Part shown: positions 1 to 11,349 of the stretch, piece by piece
Numbering within the stretch: position 1 is the stretch's first letter
How the letters are laid out: each line of letters starts with the position of its first letter
Source of the DNA: Prostheceraeus crozeri
Taxonomy: Eukaryota > Platyhelminthes > Polycladida > Euryleptidae
Reading direction: 5' to 3'
Assembly: GCA_907163375.1 (NCBI GenBank)
Contig: CAJQUW010005784.1
Coordinates: 533,015 to 597,014 of the forward strand
DNA: 64,000 nucleotides
Made by a program: the position numbers and the translations under genes
The notes under the pieces: model-generated
What the model saw: the letters and a program-made list of their open reading frames with translations, nothing else
Database searches by the model: none
Told to the model about the DNA's origin: nothing

Positions 1-153
1 TAAAGATACTATTTTTTGAATTTTATGGTGTCCTGGAACGGTCTAAATTCATGAATTTAGGTCTTAAAAACCAGAAAAAGGGTCCAAATTCATGAATTTA
101 TGTCGTTTTTAAAGATACTATTTTTTTGAATTTTATGGTGTCCTGGAACGGTC
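1..153. repeat. 43-bp direct repeat with palindromic spacer
   Basis: Bases 1-43 recur almost exactly at 110-153, with one extra T in the poly-T run. The spacer holds two copies of the palindrome AAATTCATGAATTT near 46-59 and 87-100. The second copy overlaps the end of a Penelope-like coding fragment, so this may be a small tandem duplication inside that element. The window edge hides whether more copies precede it. Confidence 0.7.
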
Positions 154-413
154 TTTTGCCCATTACTTTCATCGCTACAGCGTTTTTCTATACTTGCCAT
201 CCTATTGGTAATAAAGTTAGTCTCAACATGCGTCGGAGCGAAGGAGTCTTTTCTTAGCGTGATATTGGATTGACCAGTCTTATGGTGCCAAGAATATTTG
301 ATTTGTTTGTCTACAATTTTTATTTTTAGATCTAAGAACGGCAGCCATTCCTCAGGCTGATGTGCTTCTGCAGTAAATTCTATTTTTTGGATTTTTAGCA
401 AAGATATATTCAT
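90..413 (-). pseudogene. Penelope-like element, reverse transcriptase C-terminal fragment
   Basis: The minus-strand frame of 107 codons contains LPFLDLKIKIVDKQIKYSWH followed by SNITLRKDSFAPTHVETNF. This is the block after the catalytic YxDD motif in Penelope-like reverse transcriptases (a (L/P)FLDx block, then a basic W/Y-rich block, then HVxxNF). The family copies RNA into DNA and usually carries a GIY-YIG endonuclease at its C-terminus. Here only this part of the RT remains: no YxDD lies upstream, and the C-terminal nuclease would lie beyond the left edge. A separate fragment with the same block lies at 2222-3065 in the same orientation. Confidence 0.75.
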
Positions 414-728
414 GCATTTGTTCTATATTTTTTGTTGGTCAGCTTCAGTCAGTTTCACCCCTATTTATTGTGTCGTGATCTTAAATATGTTTTATTTTGC
501 GTGAAATAAAAGTTAGGATAATTCAAAATTGCATGTCACTTTGTTCCGTTAATATGAAATGATCAATTTATTGACTTTACCAATGTGCATTTGAATGACT
601 TTGCATTGAATTTGTTATTTTTGTTCGCAACCCCACTAATTTGCATAGTTCTTTGTTCCGTGAACGAGCATTATTATAATATTAAGTGCAATATAAACAG
701 GTCCTGGTAATGAAAGTCTGATGTCATT
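414..728. other. AT-rich gap, no gene seen
   Basis: I see no convincing reading frame. CTTTGTTCCGT occurs twice (around 539 and 651), which may be a small repeat. The stretch separates the Penelope-like fragment from an unassigned minus-strand frame. Confidence 0.5.
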
Positions 729-1268
729 TCAAGCATCAGTGATTATAAAAACACACACTTTATGAAAAAAAATTGTTGACTTTCGGAGTGCTGCCGATGT
801 CCAAACCCGAGTAGGAAGTTTCGAACTCTGCAATTTTTTCTTGGAAGCAAATCTCAATGATTCTTGATCTTTTCTGCTTTCGTACATGAATGTATCCTCT
901 TCCCCAGCAATAGATAAGCATTTTGGACAGACCTTGATGTTGGTCGGCTGTAATGACATTTGTGCACCTTGTGATGAAGAATCCGGGGGAACCGGAAGTC
1001 GTCCACGCTTAGGTTTTGCCGGCATATTCCCCGAGATAGGAGAGCTTCTTGCAATATTACTAACTTGGCACTGACCATTTTCGCATCCATGTCGTGTAAC
1101 GCATTTTGCATATTGTTCAAATGATCGATGGCTCGATGAAAGATTTTCTAATTCCTTTATAATAACTTCTCTTGCTATAATAAGACCAATTTTTTCAAAA
1201 CAAATCATCCCCAATTTTTTCGAACTTTCGCGACCTTCCTGACCACCGTGAACGATTATGGCAAACAA
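729..1268 (-). CDS. unassigned 179-aa reading frame with a CPKC motif
   Basis: I do not recognise this frame. It is unusually long for this AT-rich sequence and has a balanced composition. The N-terminal half is helical-looking and charged (LIIAREVIIKELENLSSS, residues ~29-46). Next come several cysteines (CVTRHGCENGQC, ~56-67), a basic proline patch (KPKRGRLPVPP, ~84-94) and a short zinc-knuckle-like motif (KVCPKCLS, ~111-118). It lies between Penelope-like fragments, so it may be a remnant of a mobile-element accessory protein. A missing intron or an upstream exon is possible. No function is claimed. Confidence 0.3.
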   Translation of the reverse strand: MFAIIVHGGQEGRESSKKLGMICFEKIGLIIAREVIIKELENLSSSHRSFEQYAKCVTRHGCENGQCQVSNIARSSPISGNMPAKPKRGRLPVPPDSSSQGAQMSLQPTNIKVCPKCLSIAGEEDTFMYESRKDQESLRFASKKKLQSSKLPTRVWTSAALRKSTIFFHKVCVFIITDA

Positions 1269-1282
1269 TCAGCTAAGCATCT

Positions 1283-1825
1283 CTATAATTAGAAATATAG
1301 AAATAATTGTGATTGTAACATTTGTTCGCAATTAATTAAATATTCTTGTAGTGATAAATTCGTAGTTTATAAGCACACATGCCAACGCTGTAACGAATTT
1401 TATATAGGTAAAACTGCTGCCAAGTTTACTACTAGACACAATGAGCACGAAAGGGCGATAAATAATAAATCGATAAGTAGTGCCTTGTATGATTAGAAGC
1501 ATTATTAGAAGCAAGCACAGCGACATAGGCGACATCGGGGATTTTCGGGTCGGTTTCATTGCTAAACTCGACAACACTCATGACACAACATTCACTGAAT
1601 CAAAAGCAATCACACACAGCTTCAGCCCAAAATCAATAGAAAACATGAACTACCGCAATACAGCCTGTCTTCACATTTCAATCACCTCACATTCGACGCA
1701 CAACACACTTCTTAATATCACTCACCTCTTTATAAACCTTCACGAAGGCTGCCGTTTAGCACTTACATCGCCCGATAGAAGGCGCTGGACGCCGAAGGCC
1801 CTGTCTTTCTTTTAATCTTAACTTA
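1283..1825 (+). pseudogene. Penelope-like element, GIY-YIG endonuclease fragment
   Basis: The plus strand reads CDCNIC, then VYKHTCQRCNEFYIGKTAAK and RHNEHERA. This is the cysteine linker and GIY-YIG core typical of the endonuclease of Penelope-like elements (VYKxxCxxCxxxYIGKT...RxxEH). The frame breaks shortly after ALYD at about 1492. Later family-like pieces appear in other frames, such as PKINRKHEL near 1630 and YKPSRRLPF near 1734. The element is therefore shifted by small indels and non-functional. It points in the opposite direction to the Penelope-like fragments on either side, so at least two independent insertions or an inversion occurred here. Confidence 0.7.
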
Positions 1826-2221
1826 AAGTGATAAAGACTAATAAACGTTTTACCGAGAGAGTCCTGATACTTTTGTTCTGTCTTGTACTCTTTGGAAAAT
1901 GTTTGAGGTGTGATTGTAACAAGCACTTTCTTTGACCGCCATAGCTGAGAAAGGGGGATGCCAGCCAATTATTTCGTTGTGTTGAAATTGACTGCAGCGA
2001 ACGGGAAGTAATTCATTGTTATGAGTTCCAACTCGTTTGGTAAATCTCCCTTGAAAAAAATCATAAGCTGCTGGTTATCTTTTATACTGTTCAGTCCCTG
2101 TAGCCAACAGATGATGGCCCAGAAAACAAAAGCATGGTGAACGCTGAGCTTTCGCGAGACCACTCGCATCGTCTGAGCGTTGTAAAAATAACCATTAAAA
2201 TCATGAGAGTGGACCACTTCA

Positions 2222-3065
2222 CTACCAACGGGTTATTTGATATTTTCTGTTGAGATCAGGTCGGTGAATATCAATCATTTGGGCTTCAGCGATTCTAGTC
2301 TCAACTGGCCTATTACAATGTGTCAATATCTCTACCTGAAAATCGTTGATTGTCAAAGAATTATTGTGATCATTCTTAGAATGATCAGACAGGGCACTAT
2401 TGTTATTATTCATTCTCAGACTGTATTCATGTTCGCGATATCTAGCTTGGAATTGTCTGCAAGTTTGACCAATGTATTTCTTGTTGCAGAAATTACAGAC
2501 AAACGAGTGAACAATAAATTTGTCTTCACACATGTAGTCATCTGGCATATGTTCGCAAATAGTACAATTTATATGTTTATTTCACTTATTTTTGCAATCG
2601 AGACTTTGATAAAGATATTTAGCTGGTTTATTGATAATTTGTATCGGAAAGTTGTACTTATTAACAATTTCAGTGATTTTCTTAGTGCATTTATCGTTGA
2701 TATAATCTAATTTCAGATATGTACTTTTATCTTTTTTTGTCGATTTACTTATTTTTTTATCTTTACATTTCACAACAACGCGATTGCTGTCGACATTTTT
2801 GTAACCATTTTCCTGGAATCTTTTATCCAATTTTTGAAAGGCATCATTTTTATTATCCATGTCAGATTCATTTATCATTCACCTGTTTTACAGTATTAAT
2901 GATGAAGTTACTTTTTACATGTCTCGGAAGCCAACTTTCTCTGTTCAAAGTGATATTCGAATGCGCTTCTTCAGTATACCACGAATATTTTATATTTTCA
3001 TTTTCTACATATATTGAGAGATCCAAAAAATTTAGAGGTTTGTCCAGCTATTTCGTTGTGCGTAC
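2222..3065 (-). pseudogene. Penelope-like element: RT C-terminus, linker and GIY-YIG endonuclease
   Basis: Reading the minus strand from 3065 downward gives LNFLDLSIYVENENIKYSWY, then LNRESWLPRHVKSNFIINTV (end of the RT). A lysine-rich linker of about 98 codons follows at 2582-2878, with ITEIVNKYNFPIQIINKPAK. Then comes the GIY-YIG domain at 2222-2548 with SFVCNFCNKKYIGQTCRQFQ, ARYREHE and a C-terminal ETRIAEAQMIDIHRPDLNRK. A short break separates linker and nuclease frames. The RT palm with the YxDD catalytic motif is missing. This is the best preserved Penelope-like copy in the first 5 kb. Confidence 0.8.
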
Positions 3066-3369
3066 GAACTATTCAACATGATTGTTAATAGAAGAAAAGG
3101 GGACACTAAAAAAATTCAGAAGTCTCTGACAACGTGACTCCACTGAGGCTGTCTGAGCACCTGTACATCTTGTTCCACCTATTGATAAGAGCCACGGATA
3201 GACTGTCAGTTAAAAGATTTTTAGCGATTGTTTTGATTGTTCTATTCGGTCAACTTGTATCCGAGTTACAAGACGGCTTGTCTTCGAGCAGATGCCACAA
3301 AAATCTTAAAATACGAAACTTGTAGCGAAACGCTAGGTGCCATTCCTAGCAGTTTCAAAATTCATGAAA

Positions 3370-4125
3370 CCAGACCCGACGCTTTTCTTTACCCAAGACC
3401 CATCGACATATAGTCGGGCCCCAACTCGATACCGAAAATGAGACTTTCTTAGAGTGATGTACATTGTACATCCTATGGCTACTACGAATTTGTACAATTG
3501 TCTAGGTCTACCTGGTTCCTCTTCTTGTCAGGAAGATCAAAGAAAGCACATATGAATCCAGTGGGAAGCAGACTGAGCCTTTCGGTAAAATCGCATTTGT
3601 ATGTATTTCTGTGATTAAGTGAGAAGTACTTTGGTAAGTGTAGAACCATCTCTAGATTATACAGTTCATGTACCGCTGTTCAAGAAGCTGAAAACATTTA
3701 GATTTATCGAGTCGTTATTTTTTGTCGTCAAACACAACTGTGACCTCATCTTGATCAAATTTTAGCTGAAGCTTGCTGTCTTTAAATACATTTTCGTATA
3801 CATTAACGATCGGAAGTACAAGCGCATGCAGGATAGAAAATGACCACAAGATAAACCATACTAAAAATTGTGACTAATGACATAGCTGATGCTTCCCAGG
3901 ATTTTTTATAAGGCATGAGTCGCAGAGGGAGCCATGAAATTTTCTCTATTTTTAGAGGACTCTGATTTAATAGAGTATATCATAGATAGAGTATCAGATA
4001 TTATAAACTCTGATTTAGTCGCGACCGCTCTTAGAGCTTGATCAGAGGCGAGTACAAATATTTCATTCTTACCGGATGAGGCATTATTAATGAAAAAGGA
4101 GTACTTCAGTCAGACACATCAGCTA
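3370..4125 (+). repeat. diverged inverted-repeat copy A (partner at 16670-17430)
   Basis: Read in reverse complement, this segment aligns over most of its length with 16785-17430. Shared blocks include the stretch around GATACCGAAAATGAGACTTT (3430), the block around AATTTTAGCTGAAGC (3757), and the block around AATGAAATATTTG near the far end. Copy B at 16.7-17.4 kb appears to have about 80-bp inverted termini, so the family may be a non-autonomous DNA transposon. Copy A seems to lack one end. No long reading frame is present. Confidence 0.6.
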
Positions 4126-4503
4126 TGGTTAAAAAGTTGTTGAAAAGCTGTCAGTCCTCTAATATTCATCAATCAAGTGAAGCAATTGGATATTGCCAAG
4201 TTGAACCAAAGTTCTTCTTGCATCGAAAGCACTTTTTCAGAAGTATATTAAGACTTCCTCATAGCATAGCTCTTTGGCGCATAACATCTGCCTTTTTATT
4301 CAAATCACTCGCATATTGGAAAAAAGTATTGGGGAGAGACTAACGATAAATTATTGTTTTTCTCATATTATGAACCTCCCGACGAAATCCATCAACTATA
4401 ATACTTCCTCATAGCATTTAATTGAAGATGAGAGACTTGTAAATAGAGCTTCGACTATATGAGCTAAAATTTATGCTAAATATGTGTTAAAATACTGTAG
4501 ATA

Positions 4504-6241
4504 CGTGGTGTGATCCAAAATGTCCCGGACTAACCTACTTGCAGATAACCTGTGATAACGAATACTACTTCAGATGTAAATTTAGGTCTTTAAGGCATGA
4601 GAAATATGGTTGCCGAAATTTTTCCGGTCAGTTTTCTATTTTTAAAAAATATTTTTACATTTTAACATGAATTTCTGTATTTTCTGAATTGATCGAGATC
4701 CGATTTGTCTTATTGTTATAGTTAGATTGATTTTGATTTGTACCTTATTTGACGGATATCTTTGCCATGAATATTGCACGTCTTTTGTTAATTGCTTCAT
4801 GTGTTACGATATCAATCAGTGAAGTTCATTCAGCACGCATTCATTAAGAAATCCGTGTCAACGATGGTTCTTTGTTCTATCAGTTTTCATGATGGATGTG
4901 ACAAGCGTGTCTTCAGTCGAATATCGCAGTGTGATACGATACCTCCTGATCCGCGGCTTCGCTAATGGTGACATTCTAAAGGAATTAAGCCTGGCATATG
5001 GAAGCAAAGCTCCATCGAGAACTACTGCTTATTTCTGGATAAGCGAATTTAAACGCGGAAGACAATCTGTGGAGCAAGATTTTTCAACTGTTGGTCGGCC
5101 GCAGGAGATTCCGGAAGAGAAATCGAGTCAGTGCGATGAAGTGATTACAGCACACAGAAGGATAACCATCCGTGAGTTGTCAAGAGATTTGCGAATCAGT
5201 TATCACTCCTGTCATGACATCATCGAAAGACTTGGATATCGCAAACTGGCATCACGTTTCGTACCGAAGTTTCTGTCACCTGAAATGAAGGAGAACAGAC
5301 TTCTGGCGGCACAGTCAAATTTGGATCTCCTCGAAATGCACGGAGATCAGTTTCTGAACTGCATCCTTACAGAGGATGAAACACCTTTAAGTTTGTATCT
5401 GCCTCAAAGTAAGCGAGAATCTGCAGAGTGGCGAAAATCAGGCGAGTCTGCCCCTTTGAAAATGCGATCCGGAACATCACATCGCCGGTCGTTGATGCTG
5501 ACGGTCTTTTGGAACGCTTCGGGAATCCAACTGGTTGACTTTGCGGATAAAGGAGTAAGAATCAATAGCGAATATTATTCCAATCTGTTATCTGAAGCGA
5601 GGAAGAAAATATGAAAGCCACGAAACATTCCCCTCTACTTGCTTCATGACAATGCTCCGATTCACTCCTCGCAGGAGACAACCAATGCCTTAACGAGAAA
5701 CGGATTTCAACTATTGAGCCATCCTCCTTATTCACCTGACTTGGCCCCAAGTGACTTCTATCTGTTTAGATTCCTCAAAAAGCATCTTCGTGGACACCAT
5801 TTTGAATCGCCAGTTGAACTGCGGGATGCAGTTACTGAGTTTTTTGATTCTTTGACACCGGAATTTTTTCATAAAGCTTTTTGTGAATTGAGACTTCGTT
5901 GGCAAAAAGTGACGAATGCTAACGGCTCATACATTGAAAAGTAAACTGTTTTCTGGAACAAAACATTTGTTTTTCCGTTAATTATTAGTCAGGTTGTTAG
6001 TGATAGCTTAACTGTCAAGTTGATCTAAATATATTAATTCTAAATCGCTAGAATTTATAGGAAAATCTTGAAATTCAGACAAAAATGTTTGAAAATTTTG
6101 AAAAAATAGAAAACTGACCGGAAAAATTTCGGCAACCATATTTCTCATGCCTTAAAGACCTAAATTTACATCTGAAGTAGTATTCGTTATCACAGGTTAT
6201 CTGCAAGTAGGTTAGTCCGGGACATTTTGGATCACACCACG
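4504..6241 (+). mobile_element. mariner-like element with 140-bp identical terminal inverted repeats
   Basis: Bases 4504-4643 are the exact reverse complement of 6102-6241, beginning CGTGGTGTGATCCAAAATGT. A TA dinucleotide flanks both ends (4502-4503 and 6242-6243), the target duplication of Tc1/mariner elements. The 1,738-bp element encloses a mariner transposase. I see no mismatch between the two repeats, which suggests a recent insertion or gene conversion. Such long repeats are longer than the ~30 bp of most mariners. Confidence 0.93.
4889..5944 (+). pseudogene. mariner transposase with one in-frame stop
   Basis: The transposase cuts and pastes its own element through a DDD nuclease. The N-terminal helix-turn-helix region (residues ~8-70: IRYLLIRGFANGDILKELSL, then EFKRGR and GRPQEIP) is typical of mariner. 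The catalytic residues appear in ILTEDET, in LLHDNAPIHSS, and in SPDLAPSDFYLF. The last two aspartates are 34 residues apart, so it is DD34D. The only lesion I see is a TGA at 5612-5614; the frame continues unchanged to a TAA at 5942-5944. ATG 4889 starts MMDVTSVSS; the second codon is also Met. The full length of about 351 codons matches the family (about 340-350). Confidence 0.9.
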
Positions 6242-6243
6242 TA

Positions 6244-9200
6244 TGTAAGGAAAATATGTGATAAAATTGATTGTGGGAAAAGACTTTCATAAAAAATATT
6301 CAATGTGCCTTTACACTCAACAATTTATAACTTTCTAGCAAAATATATAAAAAAACTTTTTTATGATTCAAGGTCTTTTTTTCGAACAGCATAGAACTGT
6401 AAAAACAGCATTTTCTTCAATTTCTCTTCGACAGACGACAGCGACTATCCGAGAGAGGATGCTCATAGGCGGAAAAGGATCTCTAAACGTCACATGATAT
6501 TGGCGGGTTGTGAATCAGAGCACAATGATCTTACACAGCATTCGCTCAACATGCTTGCCTTTAGTAAAGACTGCTTCTAATTTCTCCAAAACTGCGTTCA
6601 AAAAAGTCTCTCTTGGTGGAATCGATTTTGTTCATTGCTTCATATAACTTAGCTCTACGACATTCTCAAATGTATCGATTCAATTGCGATTGTCTGTAGA
6701 AGTTTTCGTTACTAATTTATGTGACATAAATACGAGTATGTGTTTTGAATAACCTATAAATTGTTCAAAAAAAGTCCTCGTACAATTTTTTTACTCTTTT
6801 TGAATCGATTTTTCGTAGGTTCTAGCAATATTTTAACGTTTCTCTTTGGTGCAATTGTATCACATGCCTGAAACTTTCTCTCAGTCACTCGAATTTTCAA
6901 AAATGTCTGCTTCCCTGCCTGGTGGGTCCTAATTAATAAAAACGGGTACTCTTTTTTTCTAAGCTCGCTCCTGACTAGATATCTTACAGCATCAAAAATT
7001 TTTAATGTTGCTGCGATAGATAACGATCTGCTCTATCTGATGGTGCAGAAACGGTAAAGGAAGATGAAGCAATGAGGTCACCATAGTTATTAGAACTTAT
7101 TAGTTATCAGTTACTTTTAGGGATTTTCAAGTTTGCGAACTTCAAAATCGCAAATTTGCAAATTTGGCATTCTTTAAGGCTATGATTTTGTATGAATTTT
7201 CAATAGTGAAGTCATGCTCAACATGGTCATGAGTTTTTCATACCATGATTTTTGTAAAGATTTTCCAATATTGAAATCCTACACTATAATGAAGTCGTTT
7301 CAAGGTTTCTCATCTAATTTTGTTCTACTGAGATAGTGCTGAGATGGTTCTAAAGAGGTATATTGGCGAAATCATCGACGCGAAGATGTTTTTTTGGTCA
7401 ATTTAGGTGCATTTCCCCAGTTTGGTAGATTAAAATTTCGTCAAACACAGTAGGTTAGTATCATTCATTGTACTTGGTTGGTTGTGATTTTGCAACTTCG
7501 TGCTAAACTACACAATCCAACACTAGTGCTGCAATGGATATGACAATTTATCCATATGCGATTTTAAAAGTGTGTTTCCAATCACATTTTCAAAACACCT
7601 TTGGGAGAGTCCTGCACATCTCATTATGTGGGATACCATAAAATAGTCGTAGGCATCAGGTTAGGTCCTCCTGATGGCCAATGGATCGTACGATTCTGAC
7701 CAGTGACCATAGAAACGTCATTAGAAATTGACAAGTAATAACATCTAGTACTTAAAAGATCCAATTAGATGGTGTACCATGAGGGAAGCGATCAATCCTT
7801 AGAATCTAGGAATGAAATTAATCATTCATATTTGTGAGAAAAAATCGCCATGTGAAGAGATGTCTCTGAAATCAATGGTTTGATTTCATGGTTATTGCCG
7901 TTCCAAACGAAAATAATCCAATCAGGCATTGAACTAAGTCGCATAGGACTGTCAAGATGCTAGCTGGTGAATTTCATTCTTGAACGTCGAAGAATATACC
8001 GTGTTCATCATTTTTGAACATGTGACAACACCGAGGGGCTCTTATGTGTTAGTTTATCATCAATTTCAAGAGCATTTGATTGGTCAGAATGAAACAATCG
8101 ATTAGCTACCGACAAGCCACCATACATGTCCAGATCAACTCGTTCGCATTGGATTGGTGTGAATTGCTGAAAATGACTCATTATAATTACAAATCACTCC
8201 TAATGCAAGTGATATGAAAGTGGAATTAATAATGCACTTTGAAAATGTTGAAAATGAGTAAAATTTTGCAATTTAGGAGAGTGCAATTTATTTCAAACAT
8301 TAAACATTTTCCCTACAGGTCTCTCCTTTTTCATGAGATAAATATCTGCTGATCTATAGTTGAAAAACTTTTATTGTTCAAAAACTTTGACTTACTCTAT
8401 TGAGTTCATGACATTTCTATCAGGTTGCTTCCAGGTCATCTGAGACATGTAATTGTTATATATTTCAATTTTCTTCTTCCGGAATAAATTTGACATGATA
8501 TGTTGTTATCATTTCATTTTAGATAATCTTCCTTTGAACAATTTTTCTAAATTTCAAGATTGCGTGTTTTTAGAAAACGATATGCTTCATATGTTTACCA
8601 AAAATTGGTTGAAAATTGTTTTATTATTTTGTTATTGAAAAAATTCGTTACAAATTTAGAATCTCACCGAAATTTAATCATTCAGTGCAGTTCAAACCAG
8701 CTAGATAGATCTGATAATTCTAGCGCTGATTTAAATTAATGATAACTATTTTAGAAAAAATGAAGGAAATAATGACAAAGTAATCTGAGCACGATTTTCT
8801 CCGAAAAAAATACAAAAAAGTAAGCCATTAAAGGAACCCTGTCGCTGGGAAAAAGTAAAAGTATGAAAAAATCATAATGTGTTCTCAGTATGGATCACAG
8901 AATTAAATATTTTGTTTATCTGCTTCGGTTTGCTAGAAGTGTGATTAATTCGAAATCACCGGCACATCGAGGAACCTATTAAGTGGGCAAAAAGGAATTC
9001 CTAATACTTTACAGAGATAGGAAAAAAGTCGTGCGTCGCTTATGGATTAATGTGAGTTCAAGCACTGCTGAATCGATTTTCGTAAGCAAATCTTTTGCAA
9101 TAAGCCTGCTAATTGCACAAAAAATAAACATGTATAACATGTACAGAATCCACACCAATAGCCATTGATGCTACGTGCCGTAGGTGAACAATTTCAATCA

Positions 9201-9563
9201 CTGGCAGTTGATATTGCAGCTGTTATTGACAGTTACTTATTATTGTGTGAGTTTTGTAATTCTTTAGTCTCTTCTTGACTGGGTCCAGAATCTTCTTTCA
9301 GCAGATTCCCTGTATGAATGCGCGTATTAGAGTATTGGATAATTGTTTACAGCTTCTTTCACGGTTTTATCCAGATGTGCAAAAACAACTGTCATTAATC
9401 AAGCATACCAAAGTCACAGGCCTCCAGTCCAGTACATGGTATGGGAGTTGAACGTCCCTTAGATATCTTATATTAATCATAGATGTCCCTGAAATTATTA
9501 ACCTCTTCTGAAACATATCTATAGCATGCATGATGACAGATACTGGATGATTTATTTCAGACA
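6244..9563. other. 3.3-kb AT-rich stretch, no supported gene
   Basis: Only short spurious frames occur (longest about 65 codons), with no domain that I recognise. A minus-strand frame at 9367-9564 contains VLDWRPVTL, faintly like a LINE reverse transcriptase, but I could not support it. I see no tandem repeat and no terminal inverted repeats. It could be intergenic or intronic. Confidence 0.5.
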
Positions 9564-9615
9564 TATAGAACTTATTAACCTCAGGCCTAGCGCCATTTGG
9601 TTAATAAGTTCTATA
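9564..9615. repeat. hairpin with 17-bp perfect arms
   Basis: TATAGAACTTATTAACC at 9564-9580 is the exact reverse complement of 9599-9615, with an 18-base loop. It lies 75 bp before the left end of a Tc1-like element and outside it. It may be a small foldback element; its role is unknown. Confidence 0.85.
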
Positions 9616-9690
9616 ATGACCTCAAAGTCATCCATTATCTATTGCTTAATGGGATATCTACATGTACATGCAGGTTTAGACTGCGAACTA

Positions 9691-11347
9691 CAGATTGTTT
9701 CATAAAAAATGGATCACCCTTAAACATCGCCTTAACTTCAACTTTGTCTAACTCCGCCAAACTTGAACGAATTTCTCTGAAATTTGGAAGATATGTCAGT
9801 TGTGCTTACTAATATCATTGTTGGAAATTTCAAGCATGAATATTGAGTTGTTTTCCTGTTATAGATAAAAAAGTAGTAGATAATTTGATCTTCATTTAGC
9901 AATGTTACACAAAATCATACCTCATTCTTATAAAATTACATTTGTTTCCTTTGTTATGTAATATGTTGTTCTACAAGCCAAAAGCTATCAAGCAAAACAA
10001 AAATAAAGAAAATCGGTCAATCAGAGCCAGTATAGCACCATTATTCATCAACAGTAATGTAACTGCTACACGTGATTAACTGGACTTCATATTCCATAGC
10101 TTCCTGACTTCGTTGCGGTGGTACTGGCAGCACTCCTGATTGCTTTCAGCTAGAAATCTATCTCCTACCGGTTGAAAACAATACAAAGCACAAATGAACA
10201 ATAACGAGATCGCATTCACAAAAGGCAAAGTGTCAGCCTTGCTAGAACTAGGGTTTTCTTTGCGAGCTACAAGCAAGCGACTAAATGTCCCTTACACAAA
10301 TGTGCATCGATGGCATAATGATGATTTTCGACTCTGTCGTAAAGCGGGCTCTGGCCGTCCACGCAAAACATCCAAACGTAGAGACCGCCTAATTTTGAGA
10401 TTTGTTAAAGTTGATCCAAGTCTCTCGTTAACTGAGATGGCTGCACTAGTCTCGTCTATTTCTAAGTCAACTATTCGTAGAAGACTTATTGAGTCGAATT
10501 TCAAGAGCTGTAAGAGGCCCTCTCAGATCAAATTATCAGATCAGCATACAAAAAGACGTCTCAGATGGGCAATGAGTCATTGTCACTGGCGAAATCAATG
10601 GGATCGGGTTGTCCGGTCTGATGAGGCATCAGTCCGTCTGAAGGATAGTGATGGTCGATTGAGATTATGGATAAAATCTGATCAGGAAATTCCGAGACAT
10701 TTACATCGTCCCCGGGTACAAGGTGGTGCGACTCTACTGATTTGGGCTGGCATTTTGGACCAATGGCCGCTCTGAACTTCACATACAGCAAGGAACCATG
10801 AATTCTGAACGCTATGTGAATGTTTTACGAATGAGCATTGGCCAAATGACAGATCAACTTGGTGATCCATCGACTTGGTTATTTATGGATGATAATGCTA
10901 CGTGTCACAGGAGTAGTAGAGTCAACTTATGCAAGTCTCAATTAGGGCTTAGGACATTATCTTGGCCAGCTCGTTCTCCTGATCTGAATCCCATAGATAA
11001 TGTATGGAGTATTCTAAAACGTAACGTTCGTCGTTCACTGCTACCTACAGATGGCGTATCACAACTTACGTCACTGTTAAAAAGAGAGTGGAGAAATTTA
11101 GATCAGTCAAAAATCAACGATATCATCGAATCAATGCCTAGACGAATTGGCAATGTCATTGACAATAAGGGTAGGGCCACAAAATATTAGCTTCTTAAGA
11201 ACCGTTACTGTATCACAGCTTATCAGATTATATAAGGACATTCAAATATATTACGGACATGAAATAACATGAAAAATGCTTTCTGTATCATACTTATGTT
11301 TTATTTAGTCAAATTTTAGGATGATCCACTTTTTATGAAACGGACTG
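9691..11347 (+). mobile_element. Tc1-like DNA transposon
   Basis: The left end CAGATTGTTTCATAAAAAAT (9691) matches the reverse complement of the right end (CAGTCCGTTTCATAAAAAGT, ending at 11347) at about 25 of 30 positions. TA flanks both ends at 9689-9690 and 11348-11349. The 1,657-bp length is normal for Tc1 elements. It encloses a transposase split by one frameshift. The mismatches between the ends make it older than the mariner at 4.5 kb. Confidence 0.9.
10194..11190 (+). pseudogene. Tc1-like transposase, one frameshift, DD34D-type triad
   Basis: The N-terminal part has paired-like helix-turn-helix DNA-binding regions (GKVSALLELGFSLRATSKRL; then GSGRPRKTSKRRD). The catalytic part reads RSDEASV (first D), FMDDNATCHRSS (second D), and SPDLNPIDNVW (third acid). 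The third acid is D rather than the usual E of Tc1 (PIE), 34 residues after the second D. The frame shifts near 10755-10765. The first frame ends at 10775, while the sequence resembling GRSELHIQQGTMNSERY continues in another frame to a TAG at 11188-11190. ATG 10194 gives a start (MNNNEIAFTKGK) normal for the family. Non-functional as read. Confidence 0.88.
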
Positions 11348-11349
11348 TA

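Noticed and set aside
9240..9564. Minus-strand frame with VLDWRPVTLVCLI, like the (D/N)(Y/W)RPVxLT motif of LINE reverse transcriptases
   Set aside because: Only one short motif matches; the flanks show no other RT block in any frame. Too weak to list as an element.
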